DNA from: Lojkania enalia | Lineage: Eukaryota > Ascomycota > Dothideomycetes > Pleosporales | Length of the DNA stretch: 64,000 nucleotides | Assembly (NCBI GenBank): GCA_010094045.1 | Contig: ML986742.1 | Location: forward strand, 15,833 to 79,832 | Direction: 5' to 3' | In this document: piece after piece, positions 1 to 10,800 of the stretch | Layout: the number at the start of each line of letters is the position of its first letter | Position numbering within the stretch: position 1 is the first letter of the stretch | Position numbers and translations under genes: made by a program | Notes under the pieces: generated by a model | Database searches by the model: none | Seen by the model: only the letters and a program-made list of their open reading frames with translations | What the model was told of the DNA's origin: nothing

Positions 1-1660
1 CTAGTCCTATATTATTTAAATAATAACTTAAGCGGCTATACTAAACGTTATTAAAGGCTAGAAGTAGGTTATATTACTAGACTCTCTAGAGTTGATTAAC
101 ATATTATTATAAGAAAACTAAGCCTCCTTTATATAGGAACGTATACTTTTACCCTATAAGTATTAGATAGAGAATAGACTACTCCTCTATAATAATTACT
201 TATATATTCTATTAGATTCAGGCCTTTATACGCAACTTATATAAGAAGCTTATAATTAAGTATCTTCCGCACACTTAAACGCTACTAAAACCTATTAGTT
301 ACTATCCTAGAAGTACTACTAGAAGGGTATAGAGGCTACTTACAAACAATATATACAGAATTACATCCTATACTATAAAGCTTATCCAATATAAACCTAA
401 ACCCCAGGTTTTATCTACCTACTTCCTATACTAAATTAACTAATATAGTATCTATATATTAACTTTAAGGATTTTTCTATAGATAAGTCTAGATATAATT
501 AGATTATAGTAGTAATTAATCGCCTATCTAAATAAGTAGTATCTATTCCCTACTATTATATAATTAACGCACGGGGAATAGCCGAATTATTTATTTAATA
601 GGTGTACTACTTTAGCTATATACCCGAAACTATTATTTTAGACTAAAAACCTTAGTTTATATCTAGTTTCTAGTCTAAATTCTATTATATTTTAAGCGTA
701 AAGATTAAACTATCTACTATTTATTATAAAGAGACTAATAGATAGATAGAAATTATAAATAAGTACATCGATTAGAGACTGCGCCCTTTTATATCCTTCT
801 ACTAGAACAACTAGAGTTCTCTATTACCTATAATTAACTAAGTATAAGCAACTCTGCTCTATACAACTATTAGAATATCTCTATATTAGATCCTATATAA
901 ATTTAAGCCCTATTAGAGTTAGGATTAGAAATATTCTATTAATTCTATTACTATAATAGATAAATTAAATTATAAGAACGTCTTAGCTCTAGTAACTTAT
1001 ATATATATAGTCTAGGAAACTATAAAGGCTAATATTAAGAAGGCTTAGGATTGTATATAATCTATTATTAACTATTACTAGTAACTAATTAATTAGTAGA
1101 TTAGTAATATAGTCTACCTAAATACTAAGAATCTTATAGTCTAAAGACCGAGCCGAAAGCTATCTAATTAATAGAAGGGCCCTTTTAAAGTACTAGAATA
1201 GGTTAGAAACTTATACTATCTATAGCTACCCCTAGAGTTGAGAATATATAATATCTTCGTACTAAACCTACTATATAAGAACCCTTAGGACCTTCTACTA
1301 GGATAAGAAGCTCCGAAACCACCCGCTATCGCTATTAAAGGGGTAGAAGAATAGGAGGTTAAGGAAATACTGGCTAGTAAGCTATATTATAAGACCCTTA
1401 AATACCGTATAAAATAGGTAGGATATAATCTTAACCCGGTTTAGTATAAAGCCTTAAATTTTATAGGTTCGCTTTATAAGCTAAAAGCTTTTTATAATAA
1501 GTATCTAAATTAGTTAGGACCTCTAAAAGCCCTAATTAAATAGATTAAAATATATAAGGATAGTATAGAGAATATAGATTATCTGGTAGATAATAATATA
1601 TAAGAGTTAAGTAGTAGATTTAAAAACTAAAGTATAAGCCCGAAATTACTCCTCTATAGA
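1..1660 (+). mobile_element. RIP-degraded Ty3/gypsy chromovirus pol remnant (integrase + chromodomain)
   Basis: AT-rich DNA whose + strand still reads as the integrase and chromodomain of a Ty3/gypsy element, broken by many stops. Around 455-560 the remains of the DFKDF...DRLSK integrase block are readable, with the first catalytic Asp changed to Asn (GAC to AAC). Around 630-665 lies the block that normally reads S-D-x-G-P-Q-F, with CAR/CGR-type codons now TAA/TAG. Around 735-790 the T-E-I-I-N-x-Y-I-D block keeps its catalytic Glu but has TAG in place of a Gln codon. From about 1350 to 1545 a chromodomain is recognisable (EEIL-S-LYYKTLKYRIK-VGYN-, then FYNKY). Almost all damage is C-to-T or G-to-A, as expected of RIP. 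No intact protein is encoded. The 5' part (gag, protease, RT) lies outside the window. Confidence 0.85.
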
Positions 1661-2720
1661 ATTTGGAGGGTCTAATAGCAGGCTGTCGGATACCTCTCTA
1701 GTCTTCTCCTCCTCTACTCTTCTTCCCCTTCTTTCCTTCCAGACTCTCCCTAAACCTCTCCTATCTTATTTTTAGCTACTTAAGAGCGCTGCAATATCAG
1801 CCTAAAGGCTAGATATTAGAGCCTTTAGGGCTAAAACCTAATAGAGTAACTTAGTACTCTAGTAGAATAAAGCTACCTAGATACTAGCTGTAGAAAGGCT
1901 ATTTTTCTAACTCTTTATAACCTAGGCTATAAGTGCTAAACTATAAGTAGACTTTAAAATAGCTTTAAAGGCTACCTTTTTATCCTTTTTATCCCTTACG
2001 TATCGGACTACTATTTATAGTTTAAGATAGCCCCAGAGGATTAGAAACTCCTCTTTATAGTAGAAGGGGATCTATAAGTACGTTAGTAGTAAATATTCTA
2101 CTAGTATTAGATACGATTCGTACAGGGTTATACTTTTTATTTTATAAGGTGTAATACTTACATTTTTTTAATCTTAGGGACTGAAAGGTAAATATTACGC
2201 GCTGCCCGCAGGCGAGTATATATATAGCTTAAAGGTAGATAACCTAGAAAGCCTCTAAAGAAGCTTTAGAAGGTAGGCGGAGTAGTATATTAATTAATTT
2301 TTTCTAAGAGGCGTTAGTAATACTTTAATAATTAACAGTTCTAGAGACGCGTAATAATATATATAGAGTAGAAGTTGTTATTTAGTTAAGGAAGCTTAGT
2401 TAACAACAACCTAGCGATATATTAAGGCTAGCAAACACTTGTTACTATACGCGACGAAATTGTAATATTAATAAACTGTTATAATAGTAGTTACCAGCTA
2501 ATATATAGGTTAATCATACTTACTATAAAAAAAACCTTACTTAATATTACGTTAATAAACGCATCTCTATAAGTAACCGCGTGTATTAGCTCTTACCGGT
2601 AAATACCTCCTTAAAGAAATTTCTTTATACTGGAACCCATCTATAACAGCCCCGATTCCCTCCCGAACTAGCGCAGATAGGGACTATCAGCCTACGAGGA
2701 GGGGGGTAGTATAACAATGC
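1661..2720 (+). repeat. AT-rich 3' part or flank of the degraded retroelement
   Basis: This stretch continues the AT-rich, stop-rich composition of the chromovirus remnant and probably holds its non-coding 3' end. A purine run with seven consecutive G at about 2697-2706 followed by TAGTATAACA resembles a polypurine tract and degraded LTR start, but I could not pair it with a second LTR, so the boundary is uncertain. Confidence 0.4.
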
Positions 2721-4672
2721 AAAGAAATCGTTCTACGAAAAGCTTTATATACAACCTTATCCCAAAGCTTTTCGCTTATCTTATCCTACCCCTGGTTCTA
2801 CCCCTTTTCCCTTCCGTATATAGTTGCACACTCCCTCATAAGTAGCTTGGTAGTTCTTCTATATCCTTTCGTACAAGGCCTATAGGTGTCAATGGAATTC
2901 CTAGGTCCCTGAACCCCCACGCACTCCCATATGCCTCTGAGTGGATTCGTGCCGCATTCGGACCCATTGTCTTGCCTGCGCCGTTACACGCAGCTAACAG
3001 TTTATCTGCTATATCTACTACCTTATATAGCTAGGGCGCCAATCCCCGTAAATCTAGGTTAAAGGTATATCGTGTAATCGTCTACTCTTCGGTTACAGTC
3101 AACTTTTAGCAGTTTAGACGGTAATTAGTGCGCGCGAGGGTTCCTTTATATCTCTACTAGAGAGTTGGTCGCGGTACACTAAACGCGTCAGCAGCAGCTC
3201 GTAGGCTTTAGAATTGGCCAGCTTCGTACTCTTAAAGGGCAAACTTAATTCTGCCTTCTTGCTGAGTATTATCTCTTTATAGGCGTTGAGGCATTGCGCA
3301 TTGTAGTTGTCGTGTTCGCTGCCAAGAAATTTTGGCTCACTCGATGGGGTGGCTCACTCGACAGTGCTTTACGTTATTTCAGAATTCATTAGTATTTAGC
3401 TGTGCTACTGCGTTGGGATGAGAGTCACATATGGATGGCACGCCAGTAGAGCATTCAAGACCAATACAAATTACACCTATCGATATGAAATATAACGTCC
3501 AAACAACGCCAGAACCTTTAAGTCTTATTACAGTTTGATCTACCTACGAGATATAATGAATTTGAGATAAATAAAGCTACTAGATCACGCAAATAAGCCA
3601 TTCAAACTCAGTGATTCATCATCTTGTCCGCAAATGTATAGATTTATTCAAATACCGTTTGAATTATACACTAGTTTCAGCCTTTGATCTCACTCTATGT
3701 CTTAGGAGCCCTTACGTTTGAAGCTAATAGCTCCCGGGTAGACCCTTCAGGTGCTAATTCGTGCCTGATGACAGCAAAATTCGTCCCTTCAAGCGAGTGA
3801 GAGCACGACTAGCCAGCAAAGCGACAATTTTGGGCCGGAGCAGGCGTACCGTACGCAATTAAAGCGGCAATAGCGACTACAGCAATAATCAGTGTGAATA
3901 TCATAGAGCGAGAGGCAGACTGCGTGCGGTCGAAGCGGAATGCCGGGAAATAGCAAATGAAATGATGAGCACGCAGAAAATGTTATACTTTGGAGTGTCA
4001 AAGTGGTAAAAATTGGTAGAATATAGCTGTTTAAACCGCATATATACTCTAATTTATCTTGCCAACATTTATGTAATCCATTATTTCCTATTTATGTGTT
4101 GTAGGTGGGCTTGCGCTGGAGACTTTATCAATGTCGGTATAGCATTATATTTTCTCTGACAGTGCCTTATCCTTCCGAATTCCTCATTCTTTCTTAATTT
4201 TAAAAATTTTCCCTCTCCAAAAGTCCCGCGCAGTTAATAGCCTTATTCCATTCCAATCTTCCAACCCCCGCATAACCTGTTTACTCACACATTATTCGGA
4301 TGCTTGCCGCAGAATGAATGGACCGATTTCCTATCAATGCGTGAGTCTCGGAATATTTGCTCCACGGGTAATCTGACGCTTATCGTAGCAAGAGTCTCCG
4401 ACCCTGTTCATAATTCCTCCCATCACGATTATAGTACATATGCACGATCTCATCCCAAATCTCATCGAAATATTGGTAAGGTATCGCGTCGGAACCGCAC
4501 TGAGCAGGGATATTGGTTTCAAGCGTGTTGGTCATAAACACTATCCAGCAGGCAAAAGTGGTAATATAAATATGTAAGGTAGTCTAAGGCAGGACAACAG
4601 TCTTATTCCTTTAGACTGTTCTTAATCAAATCTACAAACACCAATTTCACGAGGAAAACAAGAGATTCGAGG
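2721..4672. other. No confident gene; transition out of the retroelement
   Basis: Composition rises from AT-rich towards balanced. On the - strand between about 2840 and 3240 short peptide stretches are readable between stops (for example around 2870-3000 and 3130-3240), which suggests more degraded transposon or gene debris, but I recognise no family. Nothing else here has a credible start, codon pattern and intron structure. Confidence 0.4.
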
Positions 4673-4975
4673 ATGAAATATCGACGAGTATCTTCCGACG
4701 GACACGTCTATCAAAGACTCCACGATGCAAAACATAGAATTGAAGAGGTTGAAGCGGAGGTTTCACGGCTACAGATTCCTGAATCTTGCAGAGCTGGTGA
4801 GTGTGAAAGAAAACTGAAGGGCCTGATTGAAAATCTTAAGAAAGAGAGAAAAACACGACATCTATGGGGTGTAGCAATGCTCAGATTCAGAAGAATGGTC
4901 GAAGATTTGAACCAATGTGTAAATAAATTTGATGAGATTGAACAGGCTCACCAACGACATTACTTGAATAAATAG
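4673..4975 (+). CDS. Small hypothetical coiled-coil protein (100 aa)
   Basis: Single-exon ORF from an ATG to TAG. The protein is highly charged, with heptad-like helical segments at residues 16-36 (RLHDAKHRIEEVEAEVSRL) and 44-95, so a coiled coil is likely. There is no signal peptide or membrane segment. A TATA-like AATATAAATATG at 4563-4574 lies about 100 bases ahead of the start and is followed by a purine-rich leader, which fits a small expressed gene. Its neighbours are transposon debris and other orphans. I recognise no family; it could also be an exon of a decayed gene or a chance ORF. Confidence 0.4.
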   Translation: MKYRRVSSDGHVYQRLHDAKHRIEEVEAEVSRLQIPESCRAGECERKLKGLIENLKKERKTRHLWGVAMLRFRRMVEDLNQCVNKFDEIEQAHQRHYLNK

Positions 4976-5300
4976 TATCATTTCGTAATTGGTGAGTTGG
5001 TATGTTCGATAGAGTCGATGGCTGGCATGTAAATTGCAAGGTGGCGTTCAACAGCCAGGCAGAACTTAGTTCTAGGAGTTCTACAAATGAGCAATTGCTC
5101 ATTTGCAAGGCTTCCCTTACATCATTAGTTAAAAATTTTCGACAAAAGAATAAGTTCTATTTAGCAATGATTGATCCTCTCTTTAACACATTTTAGTTTG
5201 ACTTGGCATCATCGAATCCCCTGCAGCTCACAAGAGTCTTACTTTCCGCTCTTCTACGTATTTCACTGAATATCAATTCTCTTCCTCTTACATTACTATT

Positions 5301-5860
5301 TTAACCTCGGGTCACTAGAACACCCTGTATAATCACTACAATGCCGTAGCATATGGATATCGTCAGGAAAGAGGTTCCCACGGACACAATACCCCAAATA
5401 AATACATCTACAATGACTTCGGCTGCCAATTTCTGAAGTGGAGAAATCATAGATTCAACGAGATTACCTACAGTCACTATGACTTCAACTACCAAAGTGG
5501 GTATCCACATGAATTTGTCAGTGTGAAAGAGTAGTTGATGGATTATACTGAGACGTTCATAAATCCGTGCATGCAAATAGGTGTCTTCGAGAACGATATC
5601 CGGATCAAATTGAGTCAATGCACCCAGCTCAACGGACCAGATGATCCCGAAGAGAACGATGACTGTCACGTGTTTCTACTATCCTATTATATTAGCCTAT
5701 TTTCAGGCCTATATAGTCTCGCCACTGCCAGCTTCTGGCCAGACAGATCACTTATCCTCCTTCAATACATCAATATTTGTCTCAGCAATTGATGCTGCCC
5801 TATGCGCGACAATGAAAACGCTAAATGAGATCGACAAATCATTACCAAGAATGGGGTCTC
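5301..5860 (-). CDS. Possible two-exon membrane protein, unrecognised
   Basis: The open frame 5669-5301 (- strand) encodes about 122 residues with hydrophobic segments at both ends (VIVLFGIIW near the start; VFIWGIVSVGTSFLTISICYGIVVIIQGVLV near the end) and an intervening amphipathic part, ending at TAA. Upstream, 5855-5745 reads as a plausible exon (ILGNDLSISFSVFIVAHRA...) in another frame. The two can be joined by an intron of roughly 80 bases ending at AG near 5680, with a CTAATATAATAG-like 3' end. I could not find a convincing ATG, so the 5' end may be missing or lie in a further exon. No family recognised; it may be a decaying accessory gene. Confidence 0.33.
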
Positions 5861-6841
5861 AATAGCGGAGGCATATTAGACAGATATGCCATCAGTAATG
5901 AGCAGCATGTTTTCGAGTATAGAGTGACCTCATTCATTACTTTGAAGCATGTTACATACACTATCCTTTCTCAGCCGGCTATTTTAGTCCTACATTACAA
6001 TGGCTTCTTCAATAGAAAACGGAGAAGTAGAACTTGCTCGGGTTGAGATATTTGTTGTAGGCGAAATCGAACTCTTTAAAACTAAATTCTAACTAGAAAC
6101 GAATGAGTTGGCATGTCATTCTATTTGTTTTCGTTAAAAAGAAAAGAAAAGAATAATTCTAGTACTATAATATTTGACGCATATTTTAAAACAGATAGCT
6201 AGCGTTGACGGGAACAAGGTCTAGCAAAATCTGATATAGTGAGTATATGTACGACTTGTACGCCACTTCCAAACTTCACTGTACATGGCCCTACCTGAAA
6301 TTTGTACTAGCTTGTAGATCTAGGTATGAGCGTGGTGAGTTGAAAGTGGTGGACGGTATAGTTCTCTAATATAGGATAAATGGATGCCATCAAGTTTCTA
6401 TATCCAGGCGGGGACATGTAAACAATGGCTGGCTGCTATCATTTGGCCACCACAATCAGGCATCTCCGATATTACTGGGCTGAGGATGTTTTCATTCCTT
6501 GGTTTATGGATAATGTGCTTCCATAATTGGCTTCGCTTTTACGCAGTGACATAACTCATATTTAAGCACTCCATCTATGTTTTGAGTCTATTCTAATGCG
6601 TCTGTTAAGATACTTTGCTAATAGCCATGTATCTATACCGGCTGCCACCAAGATTCGCTTCAAGTTTCATTGATATATCAGTCCGGGCTAAGTGTGTTCT
6701 TCAGCCTTACATGACGATTCACTACAAATGGGGGAGAACCAAGCGACGTTAGCATTCTCTTGCTAGGAGGCGGAGGTTGGACTAACCGCGGACCGACGGC
6801 CTTCAATCTATGATGGGGATTTTGGCAAGTCTGCCGAGTCG

Positions 6842-6983
6842 TATCGGATATCGTCGTACGATATCACGCCGGATATCAGCTGATATACCCTTTCTTATGT
6901 ACATAAATATGGCCTGCTGGCCATCTTCAATCAAGCAGTTCAGTTCCTCATTTCCCTCCCTGAGAAAAGATTCGCCTCTCACG
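6842..6983 (+). repeat. Inverted repeat, left arm
   Basis: This 142-base arm is repeated in inverted orientation at 7287-7432, with about 300 bases between the arms. The arms are near-identical over long stretches, for example the block TTCAATCAAGCAGTTCAGTT, and most differences are transitions. Within the arm ATATCAGCTGATAT is a perfect 14-base palindrome. Confidence 0.8.
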
Positions 6984-7286
6984 ACACAATCTATGCCTCC
7001 GAACACACCAATTATAGTGAAAGCATATAGTAGGCCAATACCACTATTCGGAATGAATATAACTTATACACAATATAAGTAATGTAGTCTTGTGTGTGGG
7101 TACGAGGTACGTTAGACCAGTCGGCATTTGACATTGATCACATATGACTGGAGGTGGAATGTACTAGTATCGAGGCGGGTCCTTGGGATAATGCTGTTGC
7201 GACAGGAATGTCGCAGAGATATGTTCAGTTTAGAAGAAGAGAGGGGCTAGCCATATCGCAGAACATGTCTTCAACTTATTTCTGTG

Positions 7287-7432
7287 GTGAGAGGCGAATC
7301 TTGTCTCAGGAAGGGAGATGAGGAACTGAACTGCTTGATTGAAGATGGCCGGCAGGCCGTATTTATGTACATAAGAAAGGGTATATCAGCTGCTATCTGG
7401 CGTGATTTGATATCGTGCGACAGTATCCGATA
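7287..7432 (-). repeat. Inverted repeat, right arm
   Basis: Reverse-complement partner of 6842-6983. It contains a short insertion (AAATC-like) relative to the left arm next to the CGATATC motif. The readable peptides in both arms are the same sequence read on opposite strands and do not indicate separate genes. The two arms may be the ends of a non-autonomous DNA element or two inverted copies of a dispersed repeat. Confidence 0.8.
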
Positions 7433-7799
7433 ACCTGCAACCGGATAACTTGCTCCCGTAGAGTAGTAGGAAATCGTACTCAGTAGACTTGCTAAATCCC
7501 TATCATAATTTCTATATTGCCATTTCTCAGCAAGCACAGTATTCTTCAGCCAAACTGTAGAGGTTGGAGAATACCTGAGCTTCGAATCAATGGGGCTTGG
7601 AGAACGCTTCTCTTCATTACTATGATAGCTTCGGAATCTCCGTGCTCACCGGAAATTTCCCCTTTAACGCCGTGACCAGAACCGGACTCAAATCCAAGTC
7701 TTAGTGTTTGCATGTAGCAGATAAGTGAAAGAAGACCCGAAACGATACATCTTCCGTCTATTCACTCGAAGCCCTAAAATAATCTCCTACACACCTCTG

Positions 7800-8340
7800 C
7801 CCGACAACTTAGGAAGGAAGTGGCCGACATCCTATCGAGTCTGGACAAATCTTCCGAGACTCTGAAGCTGTCTCATAATAACCTCATTGATCCACAAACT
7901 AGAGGTAGCGCAAGAGGCTCAACCATAATCACCTAAAATCACTAGAAGACTAGAGGACATAGCAGTGGTCGATCGCCTAATCTTTATAGAAGAGCTATTT
8001 AACAAAAGTGGTTCGTATGATTTCTTCCGTCTAAGTTCATCTGGAATATGAGGATTCACTTCGTAGCTGGATCAACAATACTCTCTTCATTAGGTGAATG
8101 GCCCGTAAAGCAGAAGACAAGAGTGTGAATCTGTTGAACGAAGGTGTCTCCTGATATCTGTCCGACCTTAAAGTTGATCCGGAATCCATGGTTTGAGACC
8201 GGCTATTCTACGAAAATCATTCTGCACAAATTAGATCTGAGTAGCAAGTAATGATGGAGTAGATCCGCTATGATATGCCCTAGGAGGGAGAGGCATAAAC
8301 GGAGATGATAATGCGGGTAGGAAGCATTGCGGAATTCTAA
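7800..8340 (+). pseudogene. Possible degraded gene fragment
   Basis: Short in-frame stretches on the + strand look protein-like but are broken by stops and frame changes: around 7810-7935 (KEVADILSSLDKSSETLKLS), and around 8050-8190 in a different frame (SLRSWINNT, MARKAEDKSVNLLNEG, YLSDLKVDPES). The first stretch recalls the helical N-terminal region of fungal NLR/STAND-like proteins, but this is only a resemblance. It is best regarded as gene debris. Confidence 0.25.
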
Positions 8341-10800
8341 CGTTAAACTACGCAAAAGGGAACCTTGCTTGAACATTGCTGTGTAGAGGCTTTTACCATG
8401 TACCCTCCGGCTAGCTTTTAGTTTGGTATATAATACACCTTGTGTGTATCAAAGCTTAAAGCCAAAATCGCTCTTACAGATCACAGATGATACTAGGGTT
8501 TTAGGCAGGAAACTAGTCCTAGGACAACGCTTCAAGCCAGCTAGAATTCTTGCGACACGCATCTTTGAATTACATCGTGCAACAATCTTTTATAAAAAAT
8601 CCTCCTCAATGAACGACCTGTTCTTTGTGGACAAAAACGGTTGCTTAGTCTCCCTGCCTTCCCTGATTGGCTTCAACCATATAAGACTAAACGACCCCAA
8701 AGCCTTCGCTGAAGGATCCCGACCTAACCTAGACGTGCAGCGCTACCGGTACTCAAAGTATTCGATTCAAGAAATGCGACGAGGCCAGCGTTTTCGTTCT
8801 GCTTTCAGTTACTATAGCCCAAGCCCTGTTTTGTTAGAAATAGGATTCTGGGACACGGTTGTGATTACTACGAATTCTAAGTAAGCCCAGATTCGCGAGA
8901 ATAGCTGGTGACCCGCAGACTGTCAATCCTAGGGTTCGGGGTTGGTACGATTTATAGAGATGCAGAAGCTGCGCGTTTGAATAGCCCCCTTTGAACGGAA
9001 CAAGCAAACCAAGAAGGATATCTTCGAGAAGTCCGAGTTGACGGTTGTAGAGCTTTTACGATATTTGGGAGCATAGGGGTACACCTGTCATTGCAGTCTT
9101 GCAAAAATAATAGTAATATGTAGTTCCAAGAACTTTCCCAGATTTCTGTGAGAACTGTAAACTCCCATCCTCTTACCTCTCAAAAAGCAAAACAACGGGG
9201 CTTGCCAATCCCACCCCTCATCATCGTGTGTATATGGCGGCAAGAATTTCCCTAAACCTCCCTCCAGCATACCAAAGAAACGTCTAAAAAAAAAAGCAAA
9301 ACAGAGGGACTTTTCACTCCACCCTTAATACTTGGGTGCGTGGGAGTTGCTTGTTCCGGGGTAGGAACGACCGGCTGATGCTTCTAGCTGGAGTTCTCAG
9401 TTCAATTTCGCTTCGCTGTTTTTAAACGTGTGCAATAGCTATACAACTGTAATGGTCGTCCACTCGACTACAAAACCAATACCCGATTCTACAGAGCAGA
9501 ATAACGGATCTTGTGGTGCTACTTTGTAGATCCTAGGTTTGTTGACTACAATAATTTATATAGTAAGTGTTCTGTGCATCGGCCCGTTTTGGGACCTTGG
9601 AGTTGCACGTTTTCTCTGCGCTGAGAGACGCAGCCACGGAAAATTCCCCGCCATAACGACGACGAATGGCTTGTCTCTGTTATAATTACATTCGACTATA
9701 TCATTAATAAAGCGGGCGGAATATATACTAATATTCCTACCGCAACTCTATAGCCTAGACCCGGCCTCTGCTCTCAAACTGCACATGGCACTATTGCAAT
9801 CATGGCCAAATCCGCAAAACATCATCACATATTCCAGGCCAGATAGTGGACTCCCGTTGAATCCCAGCCCGCCACTCTCCCTATCACCATGCTCCCTTCC
9901 GTACTTCAAGGCCAATCTAAAAGGTCTGCGCTGCACTGTGAATCACTCAAAGCAAGCACATACTCGATCCACAAGTAGTGAAACACTCCGCACCTATTAA
10001 ACTAACCGTTTCATCAATCCCACCCCAAATTTAACAATCGCCAAAACGCTCACGCCTTAGACCCGGTCCAATACATACACACCATCCGATGACGATACGT
10101 CCCACCGAAATCGATTCAGCCGGAAGCAATGCAACACTCCCAAAATCCATGCCCCAAACCCACACCTCAACGCCATTTCACGCCCCACCATCTTACATAC
10201 TCTATCCTATACATACAATACACACATACATCCACCCTCGCGCCTGATCGGTCAGAGCGCCACCGATATAATTGGTCCAGAATGCTTACTGAAAGCCACT
10301 AAGTACTGCACTGCACAGCTTCAGATCCCCGCCCATGCTCGATTCAGAAACCATATCCCCATAATCCTAAAGCTAAAGGCTAGGTACATACTGTAGCTGC
10401 CTCTATCCGACACTAACCCCCACGCACCTACGCCCACCCATCCACGCACCTAATCTTATCTTATCTACCACAGTGCCTACCCAACCCAAGTACACCGCGT
10501 TAGAATAAAGGACAGGGCGTCCGCGTGGTCGACAAGGTAGGGTACGCGTGCCACATTCCATATATAGTACGCACCTTGCTCCCTTCACATGAATAGCATC
10601 TCGGCTTCGGAACTAGAGCTTATCCGGCACCACAACGCGTGCAGTCAGATACATATGTACGCACAAATCAATGATGTGTAAAACAGAGACACTAGGAACT
10701 CAATTTCTAGCGTAAAGCAAACTACTACCTATTACAATTCTAATCAAATCCAACCGATCAACTCACCTGCAAATCCTTCACAATAGTCCACAACTGTTGA
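8341..10800. other. No confident gene
   Basis: The longest open frame here (8423-8884, + strand) opens with TTG and has its first ATG only 62 codons in, so it is not a convincing gene. About 9180-9230 and 9286-9336 share a weak direct repeat beginning AAAAGCAAAACA. From about 9800 the sequence is C-rich on the + strand and probably holds the 3' UTR of the protease gene that ends at 10801. A CAG/GTGAGTTG motif on the - strand at about 10765-10775 could be a 3'-UTR intron donor. Confidence 0.4.

Noticed and set aside
8423..8884. 153-codon open frame on the + strand
   Set aside because: Opens with TTG; the first ATG is 62 codons in, and the translation resembles no family.
9180..9336. Weak direct repeat (AAAAGCAAAACA...) at 9180 and 9286
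   Set aside because: Similarity fades after about 40 bases and could be chance in A-rich sequence.
10741..10800. Possible C-terminal extension of the calpain gene past its stop
   Set aside because: The TAA at 10803-10801 closes the frame, and no donor before it would skip it; the CAG/GTGAGT motif further on is better explained as a 3'-UTR intron.
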